Shown: positions 50,295 through 59,020 of the stretch, in pieces
Position numbering within the stretch: position 1 is the first letter of the stretch
Layout: every line of letters starts with the position of its first letter
Assembly (NCBI RefSeq): GCF_900107045.1
Contig: NZ_FNON01000003.1
Coordinates: forward strand, 992,001 to 1,056,000
Reading direction: 5' to 3'
From: Amycolatopsis xylanica
GTDB taxonomy: Bacteria > Actinomycetota > Actinomycetes > Mycobacteriales > Pseudonocardiaceae
Length of the DNA stretch: 64,000 bases
Notes under the pieces: model-generated
Told to the model about the DNA's origin: nothing
The model's database searches: none
The model's input: the letters and a program-made list of their open reading frames with translations, nothing else
Program-made: the position numbers and the translations under genes

Positions 50295-51239
50295 ATGCGA
50301 GTCAAGCGCCTGTTCAGCGCCGTCGCGGCCGGGGCGACAGTGGTCGCGCTCATCGCGACCGCCGTGCATTTCGGCAGCCTGGACACCCCGGCCCACGTCA
50401 ACCACTCCGCCCACTTCTGGATGCCGACCCCCGAGCAGGCCGACGCGATCGTCGCCCAGCAGGTGGCGGCCCCGGTGCGCGGTTCCGAATTCCGCGCCAA
50501 CTGCTTCAGTTCGCACCGCAGGAACGACGACCCGATCGTCTTCCCCGGCCAGGCCGGGGTCTCGCACATGCACGAGTTCTACGGGAACAGGAGCGCCAAC
50601 GCGCAGTCGACGCTGCAGTCGCTGAGCCTGGGCACCACCAACTGCGACCCGGTGGTGGACCTGTCCTCCTACTGGACCCCGACGGTCTACAAGAACGGCC
50701 AGCCGATCGCGCCTGAGCGCGTGACCGTCTACTACCAGGGCATCACCAACATGGCCGCCGCCGTTCCGCACCCGCGCGGCCTCCGCTACGTCATCGGCAA
50801 CGCGGGCGCCACCAACGCCGACCAGAACCCGTCCGCGCGGTGGTCGTGCACCGGCTCATCGCCGTCCAGCCGGGACTTCATGAACTGCGCGCCCGGCTCG
50901 AAACTCGAGACGTACCTGGACTTCCCGACCTGCTGGGACGGCAGGCTCGACTCACCGAACCACCGGGACCACATGGCGTTCGCGCTCGGCCAGACCTGCC
51001 CGGCTGGCTATCCGCACGTCGTGCCGCGGCTCGAACTGCTGATCACCTATCCGGTCAACGGCGGCGGGCTCACGCTCGCGGGCACCCGCAACGGGCAGCT
51101 GGTGACCGATCAGCCCGGCTACACGTTCCACGGTGACTTCTTCAACGCCTGGGACGCGAACGAACTGGCCAGGCGGGTGCGCGCCTGCATCAACGCCGGC
51201 TACATCTGCGGCACGGACGGGAAACCGATCCAGCAGTGA
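50295..51239 (+). CDS. Secreted DUF1996 protein
   Basis: 314 aa with a signal peptide or signal anchor (VKRLFSAVAAGATVVALIATAVHFG). The DUF1996 core is visible: GSEFRANCFSSHRRNDDPIVFPGQAGVSHMHEFYGN, CDPVVDLSSYWTPTVYKNG, FPTCWDGRLDSPNHRDHMAF and YPHVVPRLELLITYPV. Six or more conserved Cys suggest disulfides, and the HMHEFYGN and CWDG/HRDH segments suggest a metal or carbohydrate site. DUF1996 occurs in fungi and actinomycetes, often with carbohydrate-binding modules, but has no established activity. ATG 50295 has GAGGAGGAG upstream. Confidence 0.9.
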   Translation: MRVKRLFSAVAAGATVVALIATAVHFGSLDTPAHVNHSAHFWMPTPEQADAIVAQQVAAPVRGSEFRANCFSSHRRNDDPIVFPGQAGVSHMHEFYGNRSANAQSTLQSLSLGTTNCDPVVDLSSYWTPTVYKNGQPIAPERVTVYYQGITNMAAAVPHPRGLRYVIGNAGATNADQNPSARWSCTGSSPSSRDFMNCAPGSKLETYLDFPTCWDGRLDSPNHRDHMAFALGQTCPAGYPHVVPRLELLITYPVNGGGLTLAGTRNGQLVTDQPGYTFHGDFFNAWDANELARRVRACINAGYICGTDGKPIQQ

Positions 51240-51247
51240 GGTTCCGC

Positions 51248-51309
51248 GCTCGGCGAAGAGTGCGGGCGGCCACCTCCCCCGCGGCCACACTCCACGCTCT
51301 TCGCCGAGC
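51248..51309 (+). terminator. Long hairpin after the DUF1996 gene
   Basis: GCTCGGCGAAGAG (51248-51260) is inverted exactly at 51297-51309, with a 36-nt loop that itself holds GCGGCC elements. It begins 8 nt after the stop. There is no T run, so this is probably a structured 3' end. Confidence 0.6.
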
Positions 51310-51426
51310 TTGGTGAATGGATGAACCATTCACCAAGAAAAATAGTGGGTGACCTGCCTTCGGTGGTATCAACCACGGTGGCAATCGCCGGTAAACTTTC
51401 GCGGTATATACCCGCATCGATGCGGG
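51309..51426. promoter_or_regulatory. Dyads upstream of the two-component operon
   Basis: CTTGGTGAATGG-N5-CCATTCACCAAG (51309-51337) and the perfect palindrome CCCGCATCGATGCGGG (51411-51426) lie 121 and 32 nt before the kinase start at 51458. The first could be a second 3' hairpin of the DUF1996 gene. The second is well placed for an operator. Confidence 0.45.
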
Positions 51427-51457
51427 ATTCCCCGCGCGCGGGCGGTAGCTTTCAGCG

Positions 51458-52630
51458 GTGTCCGCGTATCTCGCGTGGCTTCGCCACCTGCCCCGTTCCC
51501 GCCCGTTCTTGATCGACATCCTGCTCGCGGCGGGCTCCACCGTCTTCCTGTTCCTCGGCGTGGCGCCGTCGGGCGAAGTGTGGGCGTACGTGCTCGCGGC
51601 GCTCAGTGGTGTGCCGGTGGTGCTGCGGCGGAGGTTCCCGCTGACGGTGATGATCGTGGTCGGCGTCGCGATGGGCCTCTATTACGCGCTGGGGTACCGG
51701 GCGATGCTCGGCCAGCCGGGTGGGCTGATCGCGCTGTACACCGTGGTGCTGAGCTACCCGCTCGGACAGGCACTGGTCATCGCGCTCGCGTCGCTGGCGA
51801 TCTACGAGGCGGGCATCGTCATCGGGGACAGCCCGTCGATCGGCGGGGACACGCTGCTCGGGCTGCTGCAGACGATGGCCACGATCGTCGTCGCGCGCTC
51901 GGCGAAGCTGCGCACCCGGCGGATCAGCGAGATCGCCGAACACGCGCACCAGCTGGAACGGCAGGCGCAGCTCGAGGCCGAACGCGCCGTCGTCGAGGAA
52001 CGCATCCGCATCGCGCGCGAATTGCACGACGTCGTCTCGCATCATCTTTCGGTGATCGCCGTCCAGGCGAACCTGGCGAGCTACGTCTTCGACTCGGCGC
52101 CCGAGACGACCCGTGACGCGCTCAGCACGATCACCAGCACATCGACCGAAGCGCTCGACGAACTCCGGCGTCTCCTGCTCGTGCTCCGCCCGCCACGCAA
52201 GGAACCCGGCGACGGTGTGCTGCGCCCGCAGCCCGGCCTCGCCGATCTCCCCTCACTGGCCGCGCGCGTGCGTGAAGCGGGCGTGCCGGTGCGGCTGCGG
52301 ATCTCCGGCACCCCGCGCACGCTGCCGCCGGGCCCGCAGCTGTGTGCGTACCGGGTCGCGCAAGAGGCGCTGACGAACGTGATCAAGCACGCCGGCGAGG
52401 CCGAGGCGGAGCTGACGCTGGCGTACCACGACGACAATCTCGTGCTGCGCGTCACCGACACCGGCGTGGTCACCGTGCCCGCGCGCAACCCGGCCGGGCA
52501 TGGCCTGATCGGCATGCGGGAACGGGCCGGAATGTACGGTGGCGTCCTCGAAATAGGCACCGGCTCCGGAAAGGGATTCGAGATCGCGCTGACCCTGCCC
52601 TACCCGAAGACCGGCCGCCGCCCGTCATGA
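51458..52630 (+). CDS. Sensor histidine kinase, NarL-type partner (HisKA_3)
   Basis: 390 aa. The N-terminal sensor is about five or six membrane helices (residues ~15-135) with little extracellular sequence, so it probably senses membrane or cytoplasmic cues, as in DesK/LiaS-like kinases. The dimerisation segment holds the phospho-acceptor His190 in ARELHDVVSHHLSVIAVQ. The ATPase domain shows AQEALTNVIKHAGEA (N box), LRVTDTGV and GHGLIGMRERAGMYGG (G box). GTG 51458. It overlaps the response-regulator ATG (ATGA). Confidence 0.95.
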   Translation: MSAYLAWLRHLPRSRPFLIDILLAAGSTVFLFLGVAPSGEVWAYVLAALSGVPVVLRRRFPLTVMIVVGVAMGLYYALGYRAMLGQPGGLIALYTVVLSYPLGQALVIALASLAIYEAGIVIGDSPSIGGDTLLGLLQTMATIVVARSAKLRTRRISEIAEHAHQLERQAQLEAERAVVEERIRIARELHDVVSHHLSVIAVQANLASYVFDSAPETTRDALSTITSTSTEALDELRRLLLVLRPPRKEPGDGVLRPQPGLADLPSLAARVREAGVPVRLRISGTPRTLPPGPQLCAYRVAQEALTNVIKHAGEAEAELTLAYHDDNLVLRVTDTGVVTVPARNPAGHGLIGMRERAGMYGGVLEIGTGSGKGFEIALTLPYPKTGRRPS

Positions 52631-53283
52631 TCCGCGTGCTGGTGGTGGACGACCAGGACCTCGTCCGCGCGGGTTTCGTCGCGCTGCTCGGGGCCATGCC
52701 CGGTGTCGAGGTCGCCGGCCAGGCGTCGAACGGCCTCGAGGCCGTCGGCAAGGCACTCGACCTGCGCCCCGACGTGATCCTGATGGACATCCGGATGCCC
52801 GAGCTCGACGGGATCCAGGCGACCGAGCGGATCCTCGCGGGCGCGGGCCCCGACAAGCCGAGCATCCTCATGCTGACCGTGTTCGACCTCGACGAGTACG
52901 TCTACACGGCGTTGCGCGCGGGCGCTTCGGGCTTCCTGCTCAAGGACAGCCCGCCGGAGACACTGAGCAGCGGCATCCACGCGGTCGCGCGCGGCGACAT
53001 GCTGTTCGGCCCGACGATCACCCGGCGGCTGGTCGAGTCGTTCACGCACGCGCCGCCGACCGACACCACCAGACTCACCGGGCTGACCGAGCGCGAACTC
53101 GAAGTGCTCCGTCTCGTCGCGGGCGGCGAGACGAACGCCGAGATCGCGGGGCGGCTGCTGGTCAGCGAAGCGACGGTGAAGACCCACCTGAACCGGCTGA
53201 TGACCAAACTCGGCATCTCCAGCCGGGCTCAGGCGGTCGTCGTCGCGTACGAGACCGGACTCGTCGAGCCGCGCAGGCGTTAA
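52627..53283 (+). CDS. NarL/LuxR-type response regulator
   Basis: 218 aa. Receiver domain with acidic DD8-9, phospho-acceptor Asp54 (VILMDIRMPELDG) and Lys in FLLKDSPPETL. The C-terminal LuxR HTH is LTERELEVLRLVAGGETNAEIAGRLLVSEATVKTHLNRLMTKLGI. Translationally coupled to its kinase. The target genes are unknown. The neighbouring X-Pro peptidase is convergent, with a 4-nt stop overlap, so cis-regulation of it is not implied. Confidence 0.96.
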   Translation: MIRVLVVDDQDLVRAGFVALLGAMPGVEVAGQASNGLEAVGKALDLRPDVILMDIRMPELDGIQATERILAGAGPDKPSILMLTVFDLDEYVYTALRAGASGFLLKDSPPETLSSGIHAVARGDMLFGPTITRRLVESFTHAPPTDTTRLTGLTERELEVLRLVAGGETNAEIAGRLLVSEATVKTHLNRLMTKLGISSRAQAVVVAYETGLVEPRRR

Positions 53284-55142
53284 CCCGCGAACGGGATCCG
53301 GATGCTGCTCGCGAACAGCGAGGCCGAGATCTTGGTGCCCGCCGGGTACCGCAGCGTGTAGTCGTGGTCGGTCACGAGCAACACCACACCGAGCCGGTGA
53401 CCGGCCTTGAGCTGGTACTGCCTCGGCTCCATCCGCCAGGTGAAGGTGTACGGGCGGCCGGGCTCGATGGGCTCGGTGACGCTCGCGGAGTTCCGGTTGC
53501 GCACGTCGATCCAACCGCGGCTGACCACCTGGAAGTCCGACTCGGCCGTCGCGTACCGCCGCTTCGCGCGGCAGCCCGTGTCAGTGCCGACCGTGGGACC
53601 GAAGCACCAGTTCTCAGTGGTGGCCTTGAGCTCGGTGATCCGGGTGTCCTTGCCGTAGTCGACCAGCAGGGCGCTCAGGTACGGCGACTTGCCGTCGACC
53701 GACGCGCGCACGGTGATCTCCGGCGTGCCCGAAACGCGGACGTCCCTGGGCAGCGGGTCGGACACGTACAGCAGCCGGTTCGGATCCGCCTGACCGGCAC
53801 CGGCGACCAGGCTGTCAGCGGTGCGCGCGGGATCGTCGACGAACCCTTGCCGCTGACCGAATCCAGGCCACCCCGTGGTGAGCACGCCGGGCTGCGGTGC
53901 CTTGTCGCCCGCCCTGAATCGCAGGGTGACGTCGTGCGCGCCGGGCTCCGGCCAATCGCGGTAGTTCGTCCACTGACCTGGCGCGGTCTCGAAGCGCACG
54001 CGCGGCTGGCGCATCACGTCGTTGTCGATGCCGTAGAGCTCGTGGTCGAACCACTTGTGCACGGTGTCGAGCCAGGCCTGCTCCGCGACGTACAGCGGAT
54101 CGTCGTGCGCGCCCTGGTGGATCCAGAGCTTGCGCTTGATGTCGTTGCGCCCCAACGCGTCCCAGAGATCGGTGAAGTTCTTGGGCTTGACGTTCCAGTC
54201 GTTGATCCCGGCGACCTGGAACACGCTGCCGTGGTAGTTGCCGAGGTCCTTGGCGAAGTTCCGTTCCTTCCAGAACGCGGTGTAGTCGCCGCTGACGCGG
54301 TCCATCGCCTGTTCCATCTCGTGCATCTCAGGCGCGCAGACCTCGGGATTCTTGCGCGTCAGCACGACTTTCGCGTGCAGGTCGGCGTCCTCGCCGACGA
54401 ACCCGCCCGGCGAGACGACCGCCCCGTTCGCGCGGTAGTAGCTGTACCACGAGGCGATGCCGGAAATGGACACGACGGTCTTCAGGCCTTTGACGCCGGT
54501 GCTCGCGACCGCGACCGGCAGCGTGCCGTCGTAGCTCTTGCCCGCCATCGCGACCTTGCCGGTGGACCAGCTCGCCTTGATCTCTTTGCCGTCTTTGGTG
54601 AACGCCTTCGCGTCGCCGGTCAGCCATTCGACGACGGTCTTCATGCCGAGCTTCTCTTCGGTGCCGATGGCGCTCGGGCAGCCGTCGGAGTCACCGGTGC
54701 CGAGCGTGTTGGCCGAGAGGACCGCGTACCCGCGTGGCACGAAGTAGTTGTCGTAGTAGACGCGGTCGTAGCTGGCGCCCTGCCAGGCACCGGTCGGTGG
54801 CGACCACGGCGCGATCCGGGGCACGTCGGTGACGTCGGCCGGGTGGTAGTCGGCAGGCGCGTCGGTGAGCCCGAAGTACGGGCTCGGCTCGACGATCGCG
54901 GCGACCTTGAGGCTTCCGTCCGTCTCTTTCGGACGGACGACGTAGACCGAGAGCCGGTCCTTCTTGCCGTCGCGGTCACTGTCGACGGGCGTCTCGACGT
55001 ACACCTGCTCACGGATGGCCTGTGCGTAGTCGTAGATCGGCTCGGTCCCGTGGCTCGCGGCCCGCGCGGGCGCGGCGACGACCGTGGACGTCAGGAGCAG
55101 GCCGGCGAACCCGGCCATGGTGAGAACTCGCATGCGCTTCAT
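53280..55142 (-). CDS. Secreted Xaa-Pro dipeptidyl-peptidase (S15-type)
   Basis: 620-aa exported serine peptidase removing X-Pro dipeptides. Signal peptide MKRMRVLTMAGFAGLLLTSTVVAAPARAASH. The alpha/beta-hydrolase core holds the nucleophile in GKVAMAGKSYDGTLPVAVAS (GxSYxG), with a catalytic His probably in KLWIHQGAHDDPLY. The C-terminal jelly roll (VSGTPEITVRASVDGKSPYLSALLVDYG) is the X-Pro_dipeptidyl C-domain. ATG 55142 gives the signal peptide; the longer frame to 55274 is not supported. It ends with a 4-nt overlap with the response regulator. Confidence 0.93.
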   Translation of the reverse strand: MKRMRVLTMAGFAGLLLTSTVVAAPARAASHGTEPIYDYAQAIREQVYVETPVDSDRDGKKDRLSVYVVRPKETDGSLKVAAIVEPSPYFGLTDAPADYHPADVTDVPRIAPWSPPTGAWQGASYDRVYYDNYFVPRGYAVLSANTLGTGDSDGCPSAIGTEEKLGMKTVVEWLTGDAKAFTKDGKEIKASWSTGKVAMAGKSYDGTLPVAVASTGVKGLKTVVSISGIASWYSYYRANGAVVSPGGFVGEDADLHAKVVLTRKNPEVCAPEMHEMEQAMDRVSGDYTAFWKERNFAKDLGNYHGSVFQVAGINDWNVKPKNFTDLWDALGRNDIKRKLWIHQGAHDDPLYVAEQAWLDTVHKWFDHELYGIDNDVMRQPRVRFETAPGQWTNYRDWPEPGAHDVTLRFRAGDKAPQPGVLTTGWPGFGQRQGFVDDPARTADSLVAGAGQADPNRLLYVSDPLPRDVRVSGTPEITVRASVDGKSPYLSALLVDYGKDTRITELKATTENWCFGPTVGTDTGCRAKRRYATAESDFQVVSRGWIDVRNRNSASVTEPIEPGRPYTFTWRMEPRQYQLKAGHRLGVVLLVTDHDYTLRYPAGTKISASLFASSIRIPFAG

Positions 55143-55185
55143 CGGTGAGTCATTTTCCGGCTGACCGGATGGTTCGGCAACAGAC

Positions 55186-56628
55186 TTACGGATGAAGGCC
55201 CGGAACCTCCCGGATGCCGAACTCGCGGCGCAGAATGCTCGCGGCCGCGTGAAAACCGCCCATACCGTGCACACCGGGCCCCGGCGTCACCCCACCGGAA
55301 CAGAGGTAGACACCGCCGAGCGGGGTGGCATACGGGTTCATCCGCAGCGCGGGCCTGGCGATCATCTGCTTGACGCTGACCGCGCCGGAGCTGATGTCGC
55401 CGCCGACGTAGTTCGGGTTGTAGGCCTCCAGCTGCGGCGCCGTGGTGCAGCGGCTCTCGATGATCGTGTCGGAGAAACCCGGCGCGAACCGCTCGATCTG
55501 GCGGCGAACGGTGCCGGTGACGTCGGCCGGGTCGCCATTGGGGACGTGGCAATAGCCGAGCACGGGACGTTTGCCCGGCAGCCCGCGCGTGGGATCGACG
55601 ACCATCGGGTCGGATACCAGAACGAACGGTCGTGCGGATTGTTTCCCTCGCGCGATGTCCGTTTCCGACGCGAAGATCTCGGCCATCGTGCCGCCGACGT
55701 GCACGGTCCCCGCGACCCGGACTTCGGGCTCAGCCCACGGGATCGGCTCGGTCACGAGGAAATCGACCTTCGCCGCGGCAGGCCCGTAACGCACCTTCTC
55801 GAGCGTGCGGCGGTAGCGCGACGGCAAGAGGGCACCGGCCAGGTCGAGCAGGCCTCGCGGGGCGGTGTTGAGCAGGACCACCTTGTACTTGTTCAGTTCG
55901 CGCAGATCGGTGATCGGGGTGTTGGCGTGCAGCTTCCCGCCGTGCGCCAGCAAGTCCGCGACGAGCGCGTCGGCGATCCGCTGACTGCCGCCGCGCGGCA
56001 AAGTCCACCCGGTCGAGTGAGCGAGCGGGGCCAGCATCGCGACGACACCGCCCGCGGGCAGGCTCGGCAGCCTGCCGGTCGCGTGCGCCGCGACCCCGGC
56101 GATCATGCCGCGCGCCTCCTGCCCGGTGAACAGGTGCTCGGCAGCCAGGCCGAACTTGAAGATCTCGGCGGGCAGCCGCAACGCCGTGCCGGCGTGGCCG
56201 AAGTGCCGCTGGTCGCCGAGCAGCAGGTCGACGATCTCGCGGCTGCGCTCGACCAGCGGGCCGACGTGCTCGCGCCAGCGCCGCCCGTCCCGGCCGAGCC
56301 GCTCACACGTCCGGTCCAGCGACCGGTACGCGATCCCGGCGCCGCGATCGAGCGGATGGGCGTACCCGGCCTCGGGCTGCAGCAGCCGGACACCACGCGC
56401 CTCGAGATCGAACTCGCGGAAGAACCGCGACGCGGGCGCCATCGCGTGCCCGAACGAGCAGATGTCGTGCACGACCCGGTCGTCGAACAGCGGCTTCGAG
56501 CGCATCCCGCCGCCGAACTCGGCGGCCGCCTCGAAGACTTCCACCCGCACTCCGGCTCGCGCCAGAACGACCGCCGCGGCCAGCCCGTTGGGCCCGGATC
56601 CCACGACGGCGACCTCTGCCCCCGACAT
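55186..56628 (-). CDS. FAD-dependent oxidoreductase, CrtI/PYROXD2-like
   Basis: 480 aa. The N-terminal dinucleotide-binding motif is VAVVGSGPNGLAAAVVLARAGVRVEVFEA and the C-terminal FAD motif is GGVYLCSGGVTPGPGVHGMGGFHAAASIL. DPLD-type and PRGGSQRIADALVADLLAHGG segments match the phytoene-desaturase superfamily. PNGL rather than GGL/GGI points to the PYROXD2-like branch and not a true carotenoid desaturase; no crtB or crtE is nearby. ATG 56628 was chosen because the fold starts there. Divergent from the DUF2786 gene. Confidence 0.88.
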   Translation of the reverse strand: MSGAEVAVVGSGPNGLAAAVVLARAGVRVEVFEAAAEFGGGMRSKPLFDDRVVHDICSFGHAMAPASRFFREFDLEARGVRLLQPEAGYAHPLDRGAGIAYRSLDRTCERLGRDGRRWREHVGPLVERSREIVDLLLGDQRHFGHAGTALRLPAEIFKFGLAAEHLFTGQEARGMIAGVAAHATGRLPSLPAGGVVAMLAPLAHSTGWTLPRGGSQRIADALVADLLAHGGKLHANTPITDLRELNKYKVVLLNTAPRGLLDLAGALLPSRYRRTLEKVRYGPAAAKVDFLVTEPIPWAEPEVRVAGTVHVGGTMAEIFASETDIARGKQSARPFVLVSDPMVVDPTRGLPGKRPVLGYCHVPNGDPADVTGTVRRQIERFAPGFSDTIIESRCTTAPQLEAYNPNYVGGDISSGAVSVKQMIARPALRMNPYATPLGGVYLCSGGVTPGPGVHGMGGFHAAASILRREFGIREVPGLHP

Positions 56629-56722
56629 GCCACCCAGTCTAGCGCGAGTCGAACTGATGAGCGAAACTGTCGGACCATCCGGGTAGGAAGGAAGCAGTCG
56701 CGAAACCGAGAAAGGGGGGACC

Positions 56723-57463
56723 ATGTCCGACCAGGAGACCCTGCTCGCCAAGGTCCGCAAGCTGCTGGCGAAGGCGGAAGACCCGGGTGTGACCGAGGCC
56801 GAAGCCGAGTCATACAACACCAAGGCCGCGGAGCTGATCGCCCGCTACGGCATCGATAGCGCCATGCTCGCCGACTCCGGAGCACGCACCGACGAGATCA
56901 CCACCATCAAGATCACCATGGGCAATCCGTACAGCAGGGACAAGGCGACCCTGCTGACCAACATCGCCCACCCGCTGCGCTGCCGCGCGCTCCTGCACCG
57001 GTGGGGTCAGTCGGTCACCGACGTCACCGTGTTCGGCTTCCGGTCCGACCTGGAGCGTGTCGAACTGCTGTACACGAGCCTGCTGCTGCAGGCGACCACC
57101 CAGCTCACGCGGGTCCGCCCGGACGGGTTCCGTGCGGGATTCGAGACGGTCGCCGCCTACCGGCGCACCTGGCTGACCGGCTTCGCCACCGCGGTCTACC
57201 TGCGCCTGAAGGCGACCGAGGAGCGCGCCGCCCGTGCGCACCCGACGGAACCCGGCGCCAAATCCGCCGCGCTCGTCGTGCGAGACCGCAACACACTGGT
57301 CGAAGACGCCTACGACGCCAAGTACGGCAACCTGCGCTCAGCGCCGCGCCGCCGCCTGACCGGCAGTGGCTATCTCGACGGCCACAGCGCGGGCGAACGC
57401 GCCAACCTCAACCCGACCGGCCTCGGTTCGGGCAACCGAGCCGCGCTTCCCCGTGGAAGGTGA
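56723..57463 (+). CDS. DUF2786 domain protein
   Basis: 246 aa. The N-terminal ~45 residues form the DUF2786 motif: LLAKVRKLLAKAEDPGVTEAEAESYNTKAAELIARYGID. A helical domain follows, with KATLLTNIAHPLRCRALLHR, VTVFGFRSDLERVELLYTSLLLQ and FATAVYLRLKATEERAA; the C-terminus is basic. DUF2786 proteins occur in actinobacteria and phages without a proven role. ATG 56723 has a GGGGGG run just upstream. Followed by a family-1 palindrome. Confidence 0.88.
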   Translation: MSDQETLLAKVRKLLAKAEDPGVTEAEAESYNTKAAELIARYGIDSAMLADSGARTDEITTIKITMGNPYSRDKATLLTNIAHPLRCRALLHRWGQSVTDVTVFGFRSDLERVELLYTSLLLQATTQLTRVRPDGFRAGFETVAAYRRTWLTGFATAVYLRLKATEERAARAHPTEPGAKSAALVVRDRNTLVEDAYDAKYGNLRSAPRRRLTGSGYLDGHSAGERANLNPTGLGSGNRAALPRGR

Positions 57464-57466
57464 GAC

Positions 57467-57498
57467 AGCGGGCTTCGTCCCCCGGGATGAAGCCCGCT
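57467..57498. repeat. Convergent-end palindrome family 1, copy D
   Basis: AGCGGGCTTCGTCCC (57467-57481) pairs with GGGATGAAGCCCGCT (57484-57498) with one G:T pair and a 2-nt loop. It is a diverged member of the family, between the convergent DUF2786 and MarR genes. Confidence 0.8.
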
Positions 57499-57507
57499 GA
57501 ACCACAC

Positions 57508-57939
57508 TCAAGCGAGCCAAGCCTCGTCGTCGGTCGCGTGCGCGAGCACACGCTGAAGCAGTACGCGAAGCGTCTCGATCTCACGTTTTCCCATACCCCG
57601 CAGGAAATCCTCTTCCGCGCGCATCAGTGGCCCGTGCGCGTCGAAGAGCAGCCTCGCCGTCCCGGGCACCAGCGTGAGCCGCAAGGTCCGCCCGGTCGCG
57701 CCCGGCTCGCGGCGCAGATGCCCCGCCTGTTCCAGTTCACCGACCATCTCGTGCAGTGACTGCCGGGAGATCCCGAGCTGCCGCGCCAGCTCCGCCATCG
57801 TGAGCTCGGGCTCGAGCCGCAGCTGCATCAGCAACCCGAACTGCCGGACCGTCAGGCCATGCTCACGCAGCTCCTCGTCGGCACGACGGCTCGCGAGCGT
57901 GAACGCGTACGCCAGCAGATAAGGGATCGAAGGCTTCAC
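57508..57939 (-). CDS. MarR family regulator of the divergent ABC exporter
   Basis: 143 aa with the winged helix LTVRQFGLLMQLRLEPELTMAELARQLGISRQSLHEMVGELEQAGHLRREPGATGRTLRLTLVPGT and dimerisation helices at both ends. GTG 57939. The perfect dyad GTCAGGG-A-CCCTGAC (57954-57968) lies 15-29 nt upstream, in the region shared with the divergent ABC genes. It is probably a ligand-relieved repressor of itself and the exporter. Confidence 0.93.
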   Translation of the reverse strand: MKPSIPYLLAYAFTLASRRADEELREHGLTVRQFGLLMQLRLEPELTMAELARQLGISRQSLHEMVGELEQAGHLRREPGATGRTLRLTLVPGTARLLFDAHGPLMRAEEDFLRGMGKREIETLRVLLQRVLAHATDDEAWLA

Positions 57940-57953
57940 AGGCAGAATTCTAT

Positions 57954-57968
57954 GTCAGGGACCCTGAC
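57954..57968. promoter_or_regulatory. MarR operator GTCAGGGACCCTGAC
   Basis: A perfect 7-bp inverted repeat around a single base between the MarR gene (start 57939) and the ABC genes (start 58085), 15 nt from the MarR start. Size and position fit a MarR dimer site. Confidence 0.7.
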
Positions 57969-58084
57969 GATAATTTTTCATGTCGGCGTACTCTTTTCGG
58001 GCTTTCTTCCTTCCCGAGCATCGAACGCCGAGTACCGGCGTTCCCTCGTCATGCCCTGACCAAGTACACGCCAAGGAGGCACAA

Positions 58085-59020
58085 GTGATCCGCACCAGGG
58101 GGTTGACCAGGCATTTCCGGGTCAAGCGTGAAACCGTCGAGGCCGTCCGCGGCCTCGATATCGACGTCGGTCCCGGCGAGCTGGTCGCCTTTCTCGGGCC
58201 GAACGGCGCAGGAAAGTCCACCAGCCTGCGCATGCTGACGACCTTGCTGCCACCGACGTCCGGATCGGCGACAGTCGCCGGGCACGACGTCGCCGGCGAC
58301 CCGGCCGCCGTACGCCGCAAGATCGGCTACCTCGGCCAAGGCAACGGCGCGGGCGCGTACTTCCGCGTCCGCGACGAGCTGTTCACTCAAGGACGCTGCT
58401 ACGCGTTGTCTCCCAAGGAATCCCGCGAACGCACCGAGGAACTGCTCGCCACCCTCGACCTCGAATCACTGGCGAATCGCACAGCCGGGACCTTGTCCGG
58501 CGGGCAGCGACGCCGGCTCGACATCGCGCTCGGCCTCATGCACCGCCCGGACCTGCTGTTCCTCGACGAACCGTCGGCCGGTCTCGACCCGCAGAACCGG
58601 GCGAACCTGTGGGAGCACATCCTGAAGCTGCGGGCCGAATCCGGCACCACGATCTTCCTGACCACGCACTATCTCGACGAGGCCGACGCGATGGCCGAGC
58701 GGGTGATGGTCATCGACCACGGCCGGATCATCGCCGACGACACTGCCGAGAACCTCAAGGCCGAGATGGCGGGCGACCTCGTCACGGTCACCACCCCGGA
58801 TCCCGATGTCGCGCTCCGCGCCGCCGCCCGCATCCCGGCCGCCCGCGACCTCACGAGCGACGGCTCGACGGTCGAATTCCGGGTACCGCAAGGAAACAAG
58901 GTACTGCCGGAATTCCTCAAGACCGTCGAAGCGCACACCGCCGAAGTCCGCCGCCCGACCCTCGACGACGTCTTCCTGGCACTCACCGGCCGCAGCATCC
59001 GCGAAGGGGCACCCGCATGA
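58085..59020 (+). CDS. ABC-2 exporter ATP-binding protein next to geosmin synthase
   Basis: 311-aa DrrA-like ATPase: Walker A FLGPNGAGKSTSLRML, Q-loop region IGYLGQGNGAGAYFRVRDELFTQGRCY, signature LSGGQRRR, Walker B LLFLDEPSAGLD, H-loop TTHYLDEADAMAERV and the C-terminal VRRPTLDDVFLALTGRSIR. GTG 58085 follows AAGGAGG, 5 nt spacing. It overlaps the permease ATG (ATGA). Divergent from MarR. Confidence 0.93.
   Translation: MIRTRGLTRHFRVKRETVEAVRGLDIDVGPGELVAFLGPNGAGKSTSLRMLTTLLPPTSGSATVAGHDVAGDPAAVRRKIGYLGQGNGAGAYFRVRDELFTQGRCYALSPKESRERTEELLATLDLESLANRTAGTLSGGQRRRLDIALGLMHRPDLLFLDEPSAGLDPQNRANLWEHILKLRAESGTTIFLTTHYLDEADAMAERVMVIDHGRIIADDTAENLKAEMAGDLVTVTTPDPDVALRAAARIPAARDLTSDGSTVEFRVPQGNKVLPEFLKTVEAHTAEVRRPTLDDVFLALTGRSIREGAPA

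Noticed and set aside
55186..56628. Carotenoid phytoene desaturase
   Set aside because: The FAD motif reads GSGPNGLAAA and no crtB, crtE or cyclase is nearby, so a PYROXD2-like assignment is safer.
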